Notes: generated from the letters alone by a model not told the origin. Shown: positions 22,331-34,039, counted from the first letter of the stretch. The stretch is DNA of 64,000 bases from Ypsolopha sequella (GCA_934047225.1 OW203990.1:29057045-29121044); one strand, 5' to 3'. Made by a program: numbers and translations.

Positions 22331-22666
22331 ATATCGGAATAGAATAGAATATCCATACGGGCAATGATGTGGACGTCCGCTGATTGTAGTACCTAAGTGG
22401 ACACATAGTCAAGACAAGACACAAGGATGGACATAGGACAAGAACATTTAAGCGGACAATGTCCCGTTCGCAAAATGTCCCTTCGACAAAGGATGCATCC
22501 TCAGAGTAAGACCAGGAGGAGGATGAAGATGAAGAAGGCTCTGACCAGTAATGTGTTTCACACTCCACACTCACTGTTAGTGTAGTTTATCAAGATAACT
22601 CTTGTTATGTCTGTCGGGGAATTTTAAAGTGAATTGTGATGCCACGGAACATTTTCAAAAAATAGT
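22331..22666. other. Interval without a recognised gene
   Basis: An open minus-strand frame (22275-22574) overlaps the repeat above and is Ser-rich at its start. No domain is recognised. Confidence 0.35.
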
Positions 22667-22880
22667 TTATCCTAGGTTTTTATTTGTATCGTCTTTATTC
22701 AATAAAATTTACTTAAATAACATTAAAATAATAAAAAAAAAAATGGGGACTAAAATAAATTAATCTAAACTAAACTAAACTTAAAATATTTACACAAGGT
22801 AAAAAATGCTGGCCAAATCGTCGCCGTCGTTGGAGAGGGTGCCCAAAAGGCTAGCGGCGTTGCCACGGTTATCCTAGGTT
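22667..22880 (-). mobile_element. 5'-truncated LINE with 12-bp target-site duplication, copy 2 of 4
   Basis: TTATCCTAGGTT occurs at 22667-22678 and 22869-22880 and brackets a 190-bp insert. On the minus strand the insert encodes only the last 21 or so residues (R-G-N-A-A-S-L-L-G-T-L ... I-F-Y-L-V, stop at 22790-22792) plus a 3' UTR with AATAAA. This is severe 5' truncation by target-primed reverse transcription. Confidence 0.85.
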
Positions 22881-23082
22881 ATCCCGACAGTACATGACAT
22901 GTTATCAGATACTGACTGCCTATGTTTTAATAATGTGAGAATTTTCGTTTTTTAACGTAAATTATTATCACTCGCAGATGTTTAGGTTTCCAGTTCTTTT
23001 TTATTCATTGCAGTTAAGACTATTGAGTACAAATATTTGAGTTCCCTCACATTTTTAAAATGTCGAATTTAGTTCTCCAACG

Positions 23083-23118
23083 TACAATAATCATAATCAT
23101 AATCATAATCATATCATT
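23083..23118 (-). mobile_element. (ATGATT)n LINE tail
   Basis: Four or five copies of 'aatcat' directly precede 'atttatttgcag'. Read on the minus strand this is AAATAAAT plus a simple-repeat tail, as expected at the 3' end of a non-LTR element. The body is not recognisable. Confidence 0.4.
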
Positions 23119-23264
23119 TATTTGCAGATTAAAGCCACACCTGGCACACAAATCATTTTATAGAATTTCATATAATATGAATAGGTGGTTGTTCAGAGAT
23201 ATTTTTTGTTAGTACACTGAGCGCTTATGAATTTCACCTAACTTAGCCAACATGCATTTAAGAG

Positions 23265-23640
23265 GCTATGCGAATTTTATTTTTGTCACTGTCACTCCAA
23301 GCGAAAAATCGCGCAGTGCAAAAGGGGCGGATTCAGGGCAAAAGGGAAAAAAGTTGGTTTTATATTTTTATTAAAAAAAACTAAAATAGCTAGCATAATT
23401 TCAAATATCAAATCTCTAGATATTGTTGAAACACACATAATAAAATATGTTTGAGCGCTGTATATAGTTCCTATTCGTCAAACGAGGAGAAAAAGTGTGT
23501 TTGAAGACCTCATTTCAACAATTATTTCTACCGAGGAAAATTTATCCAAACATGTTTTCCAATTTCAAAACCCTAGATAATATAGTCAAAATGCATATAC
23601 CAGAAATTTTTTTAAATTTTCCGTTTATTTCATGAAATAC
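23265..23640 (-). repeat. Interspersed repeat, copy 1 of 3
   Basis: It shares with 56430-56860 (opposite strand) 'caaacatgttttcc', 'gaggaaaatttatccaaaca' and 'tgtcactgtcactcca'. A more diverged relative lies at 53385-53815. It is non-coding. Confidence 0.65.
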
Positions 23641-23780
23641 ACAGAAAAGAAACACCCGTATTTTTTTCGCATATCGCCTTAATATAGAGTAATGAGACGC
23701 GATCTCATCGATCACTTAAAAACGGCCAAATTCGTCCTTTACTAACAATGGACTTCTATAAATTGTGCCTCGAATATTTA

Positions 23781-25459
23781 TACAGGGTGTCCCATAATAA
23801 GCGAATCAAATTGTTATGGGAGGTAGCTTAGTCCAATTCCTATCAAATAAAATAAACATAGGTGAAACAAAAGTTCGATGGTTTTTGAGTTAATTAACTT
23901 TTTCAAAAAAATTTGAAAACATCTTCCCGTCCCTGTTTTTTTTGCTGTCATTACTTTATTTTTCAGTTAAGAATTTTTTTATTTTCAGAATATTATTTAA
24001 AAATAACTATTTCATGAATTGGCTACCAAACATTTTAGAAAAGTTACACCAAATTTAAATGGCAAGACTTTGTTTTCACTTCTTGTGTAAATTCGAAAAA
24101 AATCTTTAAACTTTGGATCTCTGTGATGAAAAAAAAAAGTATGGAGTGGGAATGATAAACTATTTTGAAAACTTGCTCATTTAATGTTATTTCCAAAAAT
24201 GTATAACATTTGACCACTTTCATAAGGGCGAGACTAGTTATTGGCCTTGACCACCGGCTGGAATGGATTTTTAAAAATATTTACTTTTCATAATTTGAAC
24301 TAAAATGCTATAAAAGTAAAAATTGTTGAGTTTTAATTAAAACAATGTGAAGAAGTGATAATTTTTTTTATTATAAAAAAGTATATACCGACAAGAAAAA
24401 GTGATACAATTTTTTTTAAGAATATCTCCTTATAACAAATGTTCGAACTGACGCCCGCCTGTGCGAATGCATAAACGACACCTTTTCAAAAAATTTCGTT
24501 TTAGTCGGCGCAGGCTGAGTGCCGATATGCTTCTGGCGGCTTGTGTCACTCGTTCGCGTAGTTCTCCCTCATTGTGAATGGGCTTTGCGTACACTCGATC
24601 CTTTAAACAGCCCCAGTAGAAGAAGTCGAGTGGATTAAGGTCTGGCGACCTTGGTGGCCACAGAATGGGGCCTAGTCTGCCAATCCAACGGCTGGGGTAT
24701 GCTTCGTTGAGATGAGATCTTACTTGAACAGCATAATGAGCCGGACACCCGTCATTTTGCAGCCACATTTGTGCTCGGGCTTGAAGTGACTCGTCTTCTA
24801 ACAAAACTGGCAAAGTATTTTGCAGAAATTCCAAGTAATTTTTCTTGTCGGTATACACTTTTTTATAATAAAAAAAATAATCACTTCTTCACATTGTTTT
24901 AATTAAAACTCAACAATTTTTACTTTTATAGCATTTTAGTTCAAATTATGGAAAGTAAATATTTTTAAAAATCCATTCCAGCCGGTGGTCAAGGCCAATA
25001 ACTAGTCTCGCCCTTATGAAAGTGGTCAAATGTTATACATTTTTGGAAATAACATTAAATGAGCAAGTTTTCAAAATAGTTTATCATTCCCACTCCATAC
25101 TTTTTTTTTTCATCACAGAGATCCAAAGTTTAAAGATTTTTTTCGAATTTACACAAGAAGTGAAAACAAAGTCTTGCCATTTAAATTTGGTGTAGTTTTT
25201 CTAAAATGTTTGGTAGCCAATTCATGAAATAGTTATTTTTAAATAATATTCTGAAAATAAAAAAAATTCTTAACTGAAAAATAAAGTAATGACAGCAAAA
25301 AAAACAGAGACGGAAAGATGTTTTCAAATTTTTTTGAAAAAGTTAATTAACTCAAAAACCATCGAACTTTTGTTTCACCTATGTTTATTTTATTTGAAAG
25401 GAATTGGACTAAGCTACCTCCCATAACAATTTGATTCGCTTATTATGGGACACCCTGTA
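23781..25459 (-). mobile_element. Foldback Tc1/mariner element with 618-bp inverted arms
   Basis: The element is 23783-25457 with TA at both edges. Its ends are 'cagggtgtcccataataagc' and the complement. The arms 23783-24400 and 24839-25457 are almost perfect inverted copies. Only about 438 bp of unique centre remains, holding the 3' half of a transposase. The right arm supplies the first few codons of that frame. It looks like an internally deleted, self-complementary derivative of an IS630-Tc1-mariner element and cannot encode an active transposase. Confidence 0.9.
24430..24858 (-). pseudogene. DD41D-type Tc1/mariner transposase, C-terminal fragment
   Basis: A 142-residue open frame holds the last two catalytic aspartates of a DDE transposase: D36 in L-Q-N-D-G-C-P-A-H and D78 in P-R-S-P-D-L-N-P-L-D-F-F. 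Exactly 41 residues separate them, the spacing of the DD41D lineage of IS630-Tc1-mariner (mariner itself is DD34D). The helix-turn-helix DNA-binding domain and the first catalytic Asp are absent. The frame opens with a GTG only because the foldback arm begins there at 24839, so it is a deletion product and not a start site. The C-terminus looks complete, with an R/K-rich tail. Confidence 0.85.
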
Positions 25460-26043
25460 TACATATAAAGTATAACTATTAGTAGAAATTAACTAATGCG
25501 TCTTTTCACATGAAACTCGAAGCCAGATAAAATGAACTGCTTTCATTGATTTTGCCTTTTTACCAATTGAGGCGATTTTAGATCATAAAACGTCAAAAGA
25601 TGGTTACGATCCCGTTTCACGTATAATTACTTTTAATTAAATTAAATATCTCTGGATACCATGTATATATGTATAAGTATAATTTTCAAGGTCTTTAGAA
25701 CTGTACTATTGATGTGTAATGTGCTGATTTATTTGTAAGGTGAAATAATAATTTTTAATAATTTTTATTCGGAAACCCAACAGTCAATTACAATATGCTT
25801 ATTTAAAAAAACATCGTCATTTTAAATAATAGTGGTAAACTTATAAGTTTACAAACAAAGACCAATTATAGGGTTTCACAAAAGTTTTTAACTGTCAAAT
25901 TATATTTGAAAGTAGTCTAATCTAATAAAGTAGTAATTAATAATAATGTTGTAGATTATTCATTTACACTTTACGATCAAGTATTATTTTCTATAATAAA
26001 TACTTTCAATAGTTACCTAAATACAGAAAAGAAAAAACCACCT
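25460..26043. other. Interval without a recognised gene
   Basis: AT-rich, with nothing supported. Confidence 0.4.
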
Positions 26044-26228
26044 TTGGCGACCTCGGTGGCTCAGTGGTTCGAGTACTCGACAACAAAGGACACGCGTTCA
26101 AATTCCATGGGACATCTGTGCGAATGTTGGAGTGTGGACTGTGGCAAACATTTCATAGTCCATACCCGGAAACACCTTTGACACGCCCTAGGGGATTCAT
26201 GTCGTGACCATATATATTTTTTTGTATT
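26044..26228 (+). mobile_element. tRNA-derived SINE, copy 1 of 3
   Basis: The head 'ggcgacctcggtggctcagt' with 'ggttcgag' gives an A-box-like TGGCTCAGTGG. 'cgttcaaattcc' at 26094-26105 is a B box. The tail 'gggattcatgtcgtgacca' plus 'tatatattttttt' is shared with the minus-strand copies at 34178 and 41728. The tail is interrupted by the nested insertion that begins at 26229. Confidence 0.7.
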
Positions 26229-26587
26229 CCATCCATCCACCAACCTAGTTCGTCCACTGCTGGACATAAGCCTCTCCAGGACTTTGCCACTCCCGGCGGT
26301 CATCTTGGAAGAATTGCCCATACTCACACACGCTGGACAGGCGGGTTGGTGAGCGCGGTGCCGGAACCCTCGCGCCAGTGACGCCGCTGCCCGTCACCAG
26401 TCTGTTCCATATAAGGCCTGGCTATTAGGGGTGGATATACCGCCATCCATCGGTCCCAGGCATGGTGGGCCTCCTGGTTTTTTGCCTGTGAGCTGTCCTC
26501 TTACTCTCCCGCGAATTACTTCGAGGGTGTCTCCAAGTAAGATGGTGGTACCTCCACAGTCGAGCCCGGCATCAGCTCTACCACCTG
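26229..26587 (-). mobile_element. SINE-like element with RTE-type 3' end, with 13-bp target duplication
   Basis: Perfect 13-bp direct repeats ATTTTTTTGTATT at 26216-26228 and 26588-26600 flank exactly this interval. The unit from 'caggtggtagagct' to the CCATCC tail (reverse) is therefore a complete, separately retrotransposed element of about 359 bp. It landed at or just beyond the 3' tail of the SINE to its left. Confidence 0.9.
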
Positions 26588-26600
26588 ATTTTTTTGTATT

Positions 26601-28087
26601 ACGTAACTACAATTAGCTCCACCTGCGTCTACTACTGATTTGCTTAATTGAAAATGGAAAACCTTTTTCTTAACAACTACCCACACAAGTGAGCAAAAGA
26701 AAGCATAATGTATACAAGTACGTATTTGTAGCATTAAGTGAAGTGCAACATTGCAATGCGCTGACGCAAGCCAACGCAACGCCCGCACATTATGTGCATT
26801 CGCGCAACTTGGGTGACAATATGTTTATTTGAAAGTTTTCATTGCGATCCGTTGACTGTTGCAGAGGTTTACTTATAAACAAGGTTTGATATTTTTAATA
26901 TAAGTCGGATGGCATTTGAGATTATAACCTTAGTCTATACCTGAATTTTTTCGAAGTCAATGTTCTACGGTAATATTTTTGTATAAATAATGATTATCTT
27001 CGGATTTTGATAATATTCTTAAAAGAACCTTTAATTATTGCTTTTGCCTAGTTTTCATCGGAAGAGTAGGATGTCGAGAGCGAGGTTTAAAATTTACTGT
27101 GTAGAGGTACATTACTGGCTAAATGTAAATGTACTATGTAGAGGTACAAATGATTACAAGATGGTACTAAAAATTGTAGCTGGTATGTAGATAGAGGTTA
27201 AAAGTCAAAAGCGTTAAAAGAAGACTAGTTGAATAAACAGTTACGCAATTTACTCTATTACTAACTAGTCTTTATGTGAACCTGGCTTTACCTTGAGAAG
27301 AAAGGATTTCCTACAACCTGCCTATAACCGTATAAATCGTCGCCAAAACTTTGACGCATTTTTTCAAAGATTTTAAAATCTTAATTAGGTAATATTAACT
27401 TTTCAATCATGTAATTACTTTCCAACTTGCGTATTAATAATACTGAAATGACTGGTGCTTAAAGTCGGAATTATTTATTTTAAAGAAAATATTGTCTGTC
27501 AAAGAAGATCCTTGTAGTTTTAGAGTCCACAATTATGTATTTTAATTGGTATTGCTCATCACCAAGCAAGGCTATAGTTTTTAAACCATTTGAATCAAAT
27601 CGTACAATTTATTAAAAAGAATTTCACGAAATTTCCTTTGCTCAGAAAATAAAAGTTCCTTTGCGCAGAGAACGCAATCGAATACTGCGCATGACGCATG
27701 GTCGACCCAGCGCGGCGCTGCTGAATTAATATCTCATTGAGATGTCCTCAATCGCAGGCGCAGGCGCAGGAAGGTATGCAAGTGGAACTGCATACAAAAC
27801 AGTCATCGTGAATACGGGCTTAAAGGATGTACCGTGACGTCATCCTCTCATAACTCATACGTAACGCCTTCAAAGGACGATGATTTGTGGACGGGATGTC
27901 GAGGTAGTTGTTGGTACTTAGGTTGCGAATGTGTTTCATGATCCATTAATGTTTAACTTTTTACACGAGTCGCTTGGCGGCATGCTTTCATCATGAGGTT
28001 GGTGACAAGTCATGCCCGACACCAGTTGAAGTGAAAAGATTTGTCATTTAGTTGGGTCTTGATTTAACTGTCCAGGGTGCAGGCGTA
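26601..28087. other. Interval without a recognised gene
   Basis: Contains a small GC-rich patch at 27660-27790 ('gcaggcgcaggcgcaggaag') and otherwise AT-rich DNA. I see no supported exon, although the patch is the best place here for an unrecognised one. Confidence 0.35.
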
Positions 28088-28446
28088 TTTGAAACTAGCT
28101 TTTGCCCGTGGCTTCGCCCGCTTTGATTAAGTTTTTGTATAGTCGTATCGAATCCCATCCCATCCCACTAATGCCACTATCCCATCCCATCCCATCCTCA
28201 CTATCCCATCCCACTAATATTCAACGGCCTGAAGGAGTAACATTACATTACTTTTTATAGGGACTTGACACCCCATTTCCTTCCAATGGGAACTGATTTA
28301 TGGGATATAAAGTAGCCTTTGTCCTATTCCAGGTCTAGAACTACATTTGTGCAAAGTTTCAGCCTAATCGTTTCAGTAGTTTCGGCGTAAAAGAGTAACA
28401 AACATCCATCCATCCATCCAAACTTTCGCATTTATAATATTAGTGG
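28088..28446 (+). repeat. Lepidopteran 'ACTAGCTTTTGCCCG' repeat with internal (ATCCC)n
   Basis: It starts 'aactagcttttgcccgtggc' with 'ttcgcccgc' and ends 'aactttcgcatttataatat' then 'tagtgggat', the familiar ends of a very common insect repeat. A CCCAT/ATCCC pentamer microsatellite has expanded at 28144-28213. Confidence 0.8.
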
Positions 28447-28947
28447 GATAATCAGAGTAAATAGTGGTTGTATTGTATCCCAATAACCAGTGGTTGTATC
28501 TCAGTAACCAGTGTTTGTATCTCAGTTTACTCCGCTCGGGGAGGCTTCTTTTTTGCGTCTCCGATAGTAGAACTGTACATCTTTTGATACTCTACGCAGA
28601 CGAAATTATGGCAAACGGCAGAACCAATTTAGGATGAAACTATGGTATTTCATATCTAGAGAACTACATCAAAGACTATCCTGATGTGATAACCATAAAT
28701 AATAAAGTAATTTATCACACCGGCTGTGTAGCATGAATTATGTAACGTCTACAAACAGAGAGTTCAGTCTTGGTTCAAGAATATCATATAACCAGATCAA
28801 AGAGACTTGAGAAATTATATGTTTTGGGAATTACGGGTCCCAGAAGAGTGACACTTCAAACATGTTACATAAATAGTTATGACCGAATTATAATAACTAA
28901 ATGTAAAATCCAAACCTGGACCCTAGCATCACGTCTTAAAATATTTT
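28447..28947. other. Interval without a recognised gene
   Basis: The segment 'ccagtggttgtat' / 'ccagtgtttgtat' with 'ctcagt' or a variant repeats locally near 28460-28530. No gene is seen. Confidence 0.35.
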
Positions 28948-29335
28948 TCAATGCATGTGCTCGTAAAGGCCCACTTTTTATGCATCAAAACCGAACAGAA
29001 AGTCGATTATTTTGCCCTAGGGCTTTAATATTATTATTTTTTTAATTTATTTACAATGGTTGGCTAACCTGCAGCCTTTCCTGTGTACCATAGACGTTAT
29101 ACTTTTTTTACACCGTTTAACGGCTATGGATACAGTCCTTTTGAGCCAATTATAATTTAAAGTTCACAAGATTATATTTGTTTTCATTTCCTCACACTAT
29201 GCATTGAAAAATGTAGTATGATACACGGGCGTAAAAGCAATAAATTACTCGGTTACGTTTAAAACACTCGCTACGCTCGTGTTTTAAATCGTCCTAGTAA
29301 TTTATTCCTTTGCGCCCTTGTAGCATAAACTACTA
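28948..29335 (+). mobile_element. Hairpin-tailed repeat, copy 2 of 5 (first of tandem pair)
   Basis: Full copy from 'tcaatgcatgtgctcgta' to 'gcataaactacta'. Two T residues link it directly to the next copy. It has an internal 'atgcattgaaaa', the inverted match of its own start, and a 3' hairpin. Confidence 0.9.
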
Positions 29336-29337
29336 TT

Positions 29338-29725
29338 TCAATGCATGTGCTCGTAAAGGCTCACTTTTTATGCATCAAAACCGAACAGAAAGTCGATTAT
29401 TTTGCCCTAGGGTTTTATTATTTTTTTTTTTAATTTGTTTGCAATGGTTGGCTAACCTGCAGCCTTTCCTGTGTACCATAGATGTTATACTTTTTTTTTC
29501 CCACTGTTTAACGGCTCTGGATACAATGATTTGAGCCAGTCATAATTTAAAGTTCACAAGATTATATTTGTTTTCATTTCCTCACACTATGCATTGAAAA
29601 ACGTAGTATGATACACGGGCGTAAAAGCAATAAATTACTCAGTTACGTTTAAAACACTCGCTACGCTCGTGTTTTAAATCGTCCTCGTAATTTATTCCTT
29701 TGCGCCCTTGTAGCATAAACTACTA
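29338..29725 (+). mobile_element. Hairpin-tailed repeat, copy 3 of 5 (second of tandem pair)
   Basis: Head-to-tail with the previous copy and closely similar to it. It ends 'gcataaactacta' followed by TT. Confidence 0.9.
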
Positions 29726-29797
29726 TTAATTTTCGCATTTTTATTTGACTTCACCATTACTCAAGATATACGTTATATACAAGATGTCGTGATCTCT

Positions 29798-29870
29798 TCG
29801 GTGCTATGACGTGACGGGGCTATAACGTGACGGAGCTATGACGTGACGGGGCTATGACATAACGGGGTTT
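29798..29870. repeat. 18-bp tandem repeat, about 4 copies
   Basis: The unit is approximately 'gctatgacgtgacggg', in steps of 18 bp, with single-base variants (taacg, gacat). Confidence 0.8.
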
Positions 29871-30267
29871 ATCTCTATCAATATACTGTCTATATCGCCT
29901 GTCACTAAAAAAGAAAATAAAATAAGTTCCTCAAATAAACAACTAGTTGTTATTACATAACAAGAAAAAAGGCTAACAAAAGGCAAACACTACCTGAATA
30001 TTAATTGTTGTGCACAAGATCCGCCTTCAATAAATAACTCCAGACCCAGGAGTCCTGGATCTTTTACATCATCATAACAGGGTCCGCGTCCTTAGGCTTG
30101 CTACAACTATAGTACAAATAGGGGTTTCAAATAAAAAATTTCAAACATTACCCCTTAATTATTACATTGTACATAATTATGTTTTTCTCAATTATTTTTG
30201 TAGAATAACTACAAAACGACATAAATCCTAGGTAAGAATATACATTGCTAATATTCTGCATTTTCAT

Positions 30268-30640
30268 AATGTGATGTCCCTTAAGGGCGGAGGTAGGCAC
30301 GTATTTATATATTTAACCTATTACTATGTAGTATATAGGATGGGATTTGGTCGGCCGCCTGGATTCGTGCTGGGGGCTCGGTTGGTGATCATTGAACCTT
30401 GTTCCTGGTCCCTGGCCGGCTCTCCGGTATGGGTTCGGGCGGTTAATTGGATTTCACCTTATATAATAATATTTTACCTATAATTTTAATCGTATATATA
30501 TTGCTACATAAATTAAATAAACATTTAATCTAAGTAGTTCATGTACATTTATTATTTTATTACATATATTTTTATAAGATTAAAATTTGACTTGTGAAAC
30601 GTGTATTATATATACCTACTTTGCAAAATAATCTTTTTGA
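30268..30640 (-). repeat. 'CGGCCGACCAAATCCC' core repeat, copy 2 of 3
   Basis: Reverse-strand copy of 14285-14715 sharing 'gggatttggtcggccgcctg', 'ggttggtgatcattgaacct' and the downstream AT-rich part 'catgtacatttattatttta'. It lacks the 'aagaagggcaagaaactt' end. Confidence 0.7.
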
Positions 30641-30675
30641 ATTTTGAATTTTTTACCAATATGAGAATACGAAGA

Positions 30676-30905
30676 GGTATTTTAGGGTTCCGTACCTGCA
30701 GGGTGCCAAACGGGACCCTATTACCCGTCCGTCCCTCCGTCTGTCACAGGGGTCTACAGCTTCAGCCGTTATAGCTAGTTGAAATTTTAAAATAATACGT
30801 GAAAATACTATACGGCAAATAAAAATGTTCACCAGGGTCACTGCGATGATTTTAAAGAAAACTGCTTCCAAATCCGTTGAGCGGTTCTCGAGTTAAAACG
30901 GAACA
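30676..30905 (-). repeat. 'GGTTCCGTACC' repeat
   Basis: It begins 'tagggttccgtacctgcagg' with 'cccgtccgtccctccgtctg', and ends 'aatccgttgagcggttctcg'. The block at 61225-61355 carries the same front end in reverse. Confidence 0.65.
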
Positions 30906-31023
30906 TACAACCCGGCCGAGTTGACTTGGCACCCGCTTTCCTTGTCCTTGCTGCGATCGCTCATACTACAGGATATATTTATCTCTCGCTCCTTAGGTGC
31001 CAAGTTAACTCGGCCGGGTTGTA
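30906..31023. mobile_element. 114-bp MITE with 'CAACCCGGCCGAGTT' ends
   Basis: Terminal inverted repeats of about 27 bp ('caacccggccgagttgactt' ... complement) with TA on both sides (30906-30907, 31022-31023). Confidence 0.85.
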
Positions 31024-32240
31024 TATACAGAAGTTGGTCTTGGTCTAATACTAATAACCCATTTCATTTAAAAAGTTCAACTTACAACGACTATTTTACT
31101 ACTTTATTATGAGTATAGGTAATAGGTATATATTTCATTTCAAAACCTATCTACTATAGTATCTAATATTCTAGATGGCATTTTATAAATCACGAGATAA
31201 AAACATATTTCCAACCTCTATCCCATCGTCAGAACCCAATGTTTCGCAATAACTTACGTAGACCTAAAAAAGGCGGGCGAAAACTACAGTTTAACATTGT
31301 GTTGCGCCCGCGCATGCATTAGCCGCGGCGTGAACGATCGCCACAAGGCTGTCTGTCGGTTTGTCTGTACGTGGTGACTTAATGAGATGACGTCGTGCCT
31401 GATGACGACATCCACACTGACATTAGGGTTAGGTGGGCTAGGGAAACTTCACGAGAATCTGGAAGCATAAAACGAAATCTAGTTAAAATATGTCGACTGT
31501 GACTCGGGGAACCGTGTCATAGTAGTAATGATAACCTTCTGACCATAGATATCATTATACTATTGTTGACGCATTCAATTGTTAATGTTTTGACAGTTAT
31601 TTGTCGTGAATTGAGAGTGACAAGGGTCTTTATGGATTACAATCTATTTTTCCAAACAAACACTTTCAAAAAGTGCACTGATAAAATAATGTTAGAAATT
31701 GTACTTCGGTTTATTTTATATCGCCTCTATAGTTTAATTTAAAATGTTTTAAGTCCTTACAGATTTGAGACTTTAAGCCAATAAAGTATAATTTGCGAAG
31801 GCCGATGGCGGGTGATTTTTAGAAGCTTTTTGTATAAAAACGTAACAAGTTTTAAAATACAAACATTTTGTCCGGATCCATAACATGCTCTACATGTTTT
31901 TTAAGGAGTTATATTTAGTAGAATTATTCACACCGCATTTACGACGCGATAAATAAAGTCGTATGAAAAATAAAGCGTTTGAAAAATGTTGCCAGAATAA
32001 CCGCCCTGGTGTTGTTCTACTTATCAGCGGAATGTTTTTTTTTTCACCATATTTAAAAGTGCTATTATTGTGAACTATATTTGTGTAAAATCAGTTTTTA
32101 TATGCACAAATTATACCTATTTTAAGAGTAACTAGTCGATACTGAGTTACTATCAAACCCAAGTTTTTAAAAACACGACTGTGCGCTCTTTATCAGTCAG
32201 TTTATATTAGAGAAAATAATTGTGTTTTTGGCTAATATTC
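31024..32240. other. Interval without a recognised gene
   Basis: A GC-rich stretch at 31300-31400 with no clear exon; otherwise nothing supported. Confidence 0.35.
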
Positions 32241-32390
32241 TTAGGGCCGATTTTTCAATTGACAGATATAATTTATTCCTATGAATAAACTACCTCGGTT
32301 TCACTCTTACACCTTTTGTTTTATGAAATCGGTATATGTAGTTTATTCCTAGGAATACATTTTATCTGGCAATTGAAAAATCGGCCCTTA
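32241..32390. mobile_element. 144-bp MITE, TTA-flanked
   Basis: The ends 'gggccgatttttcaattg' and its complement form inverted repeats, with TTA at both edges (32241-32243, 32388-32390). A 3-bp TTA target points to PIF/Harbinger-type mobilisation. Confidence 0.8.
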
Positions 32391-32972
32391 GTCATAGAAC
32401 AAATTTTCTTTACTATATTATACGTAAACATCTTTCACTGCAGTTAGGATCGAACTAGCCAAAATGTTGCAGTCTCGCACGTATACGTCTGTCGTACAGC
32501 AGGCGGCGCCGGCGCACTGATAATAACGTCAGACAAACGTCTCAGTGCTAGGCCAAGGTCTTCTGCAGATACGATCTCACAAGGAATTTAGCACAGACTG
32601 TATTAAACTGCTAGAGTTGAAAGTTGAGACTGTTTTTTTTCTTAATAACTTTCAACTCCATAACAGATGTCACTACACTTAAAACTTCATTCGATAAATT
32701 TGCCCGTAGCATTTTTGCAAATAATTATGTTTTGTGTCTCCCTCTTTTACCAATCCACCCCTTAGAAATTACGTTACACGAAAGATTCACTATTGGGCCT
32801 AAAGTGTTTTTGGTTGAAAATCACTTGCTCTCTTTATCATCTATGTCCAATGTCCTTCCCAACTCCTAACTATGTAAATTTACAAAGATTTTTGAATTTG
32901 CCTCCTTTTTCCTGTCTTTTTCGTTTCGAAAGCTAGATTTTACTTAGTTAAGGGAATTCCAATTATCTTTTT
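32391..32972. other. Interval without a recognised gene
   Basis: A short GC-rich patch near 32505 and an 81-residue open frame (32624-32869) with no known domain. Confidence 0.35.
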
Positions 32973-33206
32973 GATAATTTATGATTTCTATAAAGGGCTC
33001 ACCTCAATACGTGTTATGATCGGGATAGCCGACCAGTTTCAGCAGATTTAGACTGCCTTCATCTGGGCGAGTGAAGACGTTTACGCGACGACGTTACGCC
33101 TCACAGTTACGCCCAGATGAAGGCAGTGTAAATCTGCTGAAACTGGTCGGCTATCCCGATCATAACACGTATTGAGGTGAGCCGTTTATATAAATCATGA
33201 ATTATC
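32973..33206. mobile_element. 234-bp foldback with 97-bp arms
   Basis: 'gataatttatgatttctata' ... 'ggctcacctcaatacgtgtt' ... 'cttcatctgggcg' pairs almost completely with 33110-33206. The loop is about 40 bp. The inner arm piece 'aaatctgctgaaactg' also occurs as a stray fragment at 38830-38845. Confidence 0.85.
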
Positions 33207-33589
33207 CTCAAGACTCATTTAATTCTATAATCTTTTTGGTAGATTTTATTACATACGAAACAGAAAAAAAACATAGTTTCGATATTTTCACGTAAATTCC
33301 ACCTTCAGAAGTTGAGAATGTGGGCATTCTTTTTAAACTACTTTCATGTAAATGGTCTTAATTTATTCCTTTAGAACCAATTGTTAATAGCTTTTTAATA
33401 AAATTTTCGGTGAGTGAGGATATATCGTGGGTTGATATCCGATCAATTACACTGCGGTGTGGACGAACAGTTGCAACATGACGGCCGGCTTTCCTCCGCA
33501 GCCTTCCCTACATCGCAATGATTTATGGTAGATATTTTTTTAAACAAGGCTTTGATGGCTCGTTTATTAATCTTATCTTTAAATAACTA
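33207..33589. other. Interval without a recognised gene
   Basis: AT-rich, with nothing supported. Confidence 0.35.
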
Positions 33590-33800
33590 ATTTACTAATC
33601 GCTATCCAACGAGGTAATGCTGCCAGTGTCTTGGGCACCCTGCCCAGTGATAGCGATGACTTCAACAAAGTCTTTTATTTAGTGTAAATATATTTTTATT
33701 TAGTTTAGTTTGTAATATATCTATTTTAGCAGTTTAGTTTGTTTAAGTTTTTCGTGTTTTATAGGATTATTTAGTTTTAAACTTAAATTGTTTTTTTTTT
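33590..33800 (+). mobile_element. 5'-truncated LINE C-terminus, copy 3 of 4
   Basis: The frame encodes I-A-I-Q-R-G-N-A-A-S-V-L-G-T-L-P ... K-V-F-Y-L-V, then a stop near 33683, matching the last 30 or so residues of the copy at 20393. A T/A-rich 3' UTR follows. Confidence 0.75.
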
Positions 33801-34039
33801 ATTTAATATTGTTGTTTACTATAAGAATTATTTTTAGTAATAAAATATTAAAGAACATTTTGTACAACTACACTATCGTGCACTTCAATTATGAATTAGG
33901 CTACACATAAGTGCTACACATAAACAAAATACACAGAAAAAAATCTATATTCATGTAAACTTGAAATATTTATAGCCTGAATGAGTCTACGACTCACAAA
34001 CCCTGGTCAAGAGCAACAAGTTTCAACAAATGAAGACGT

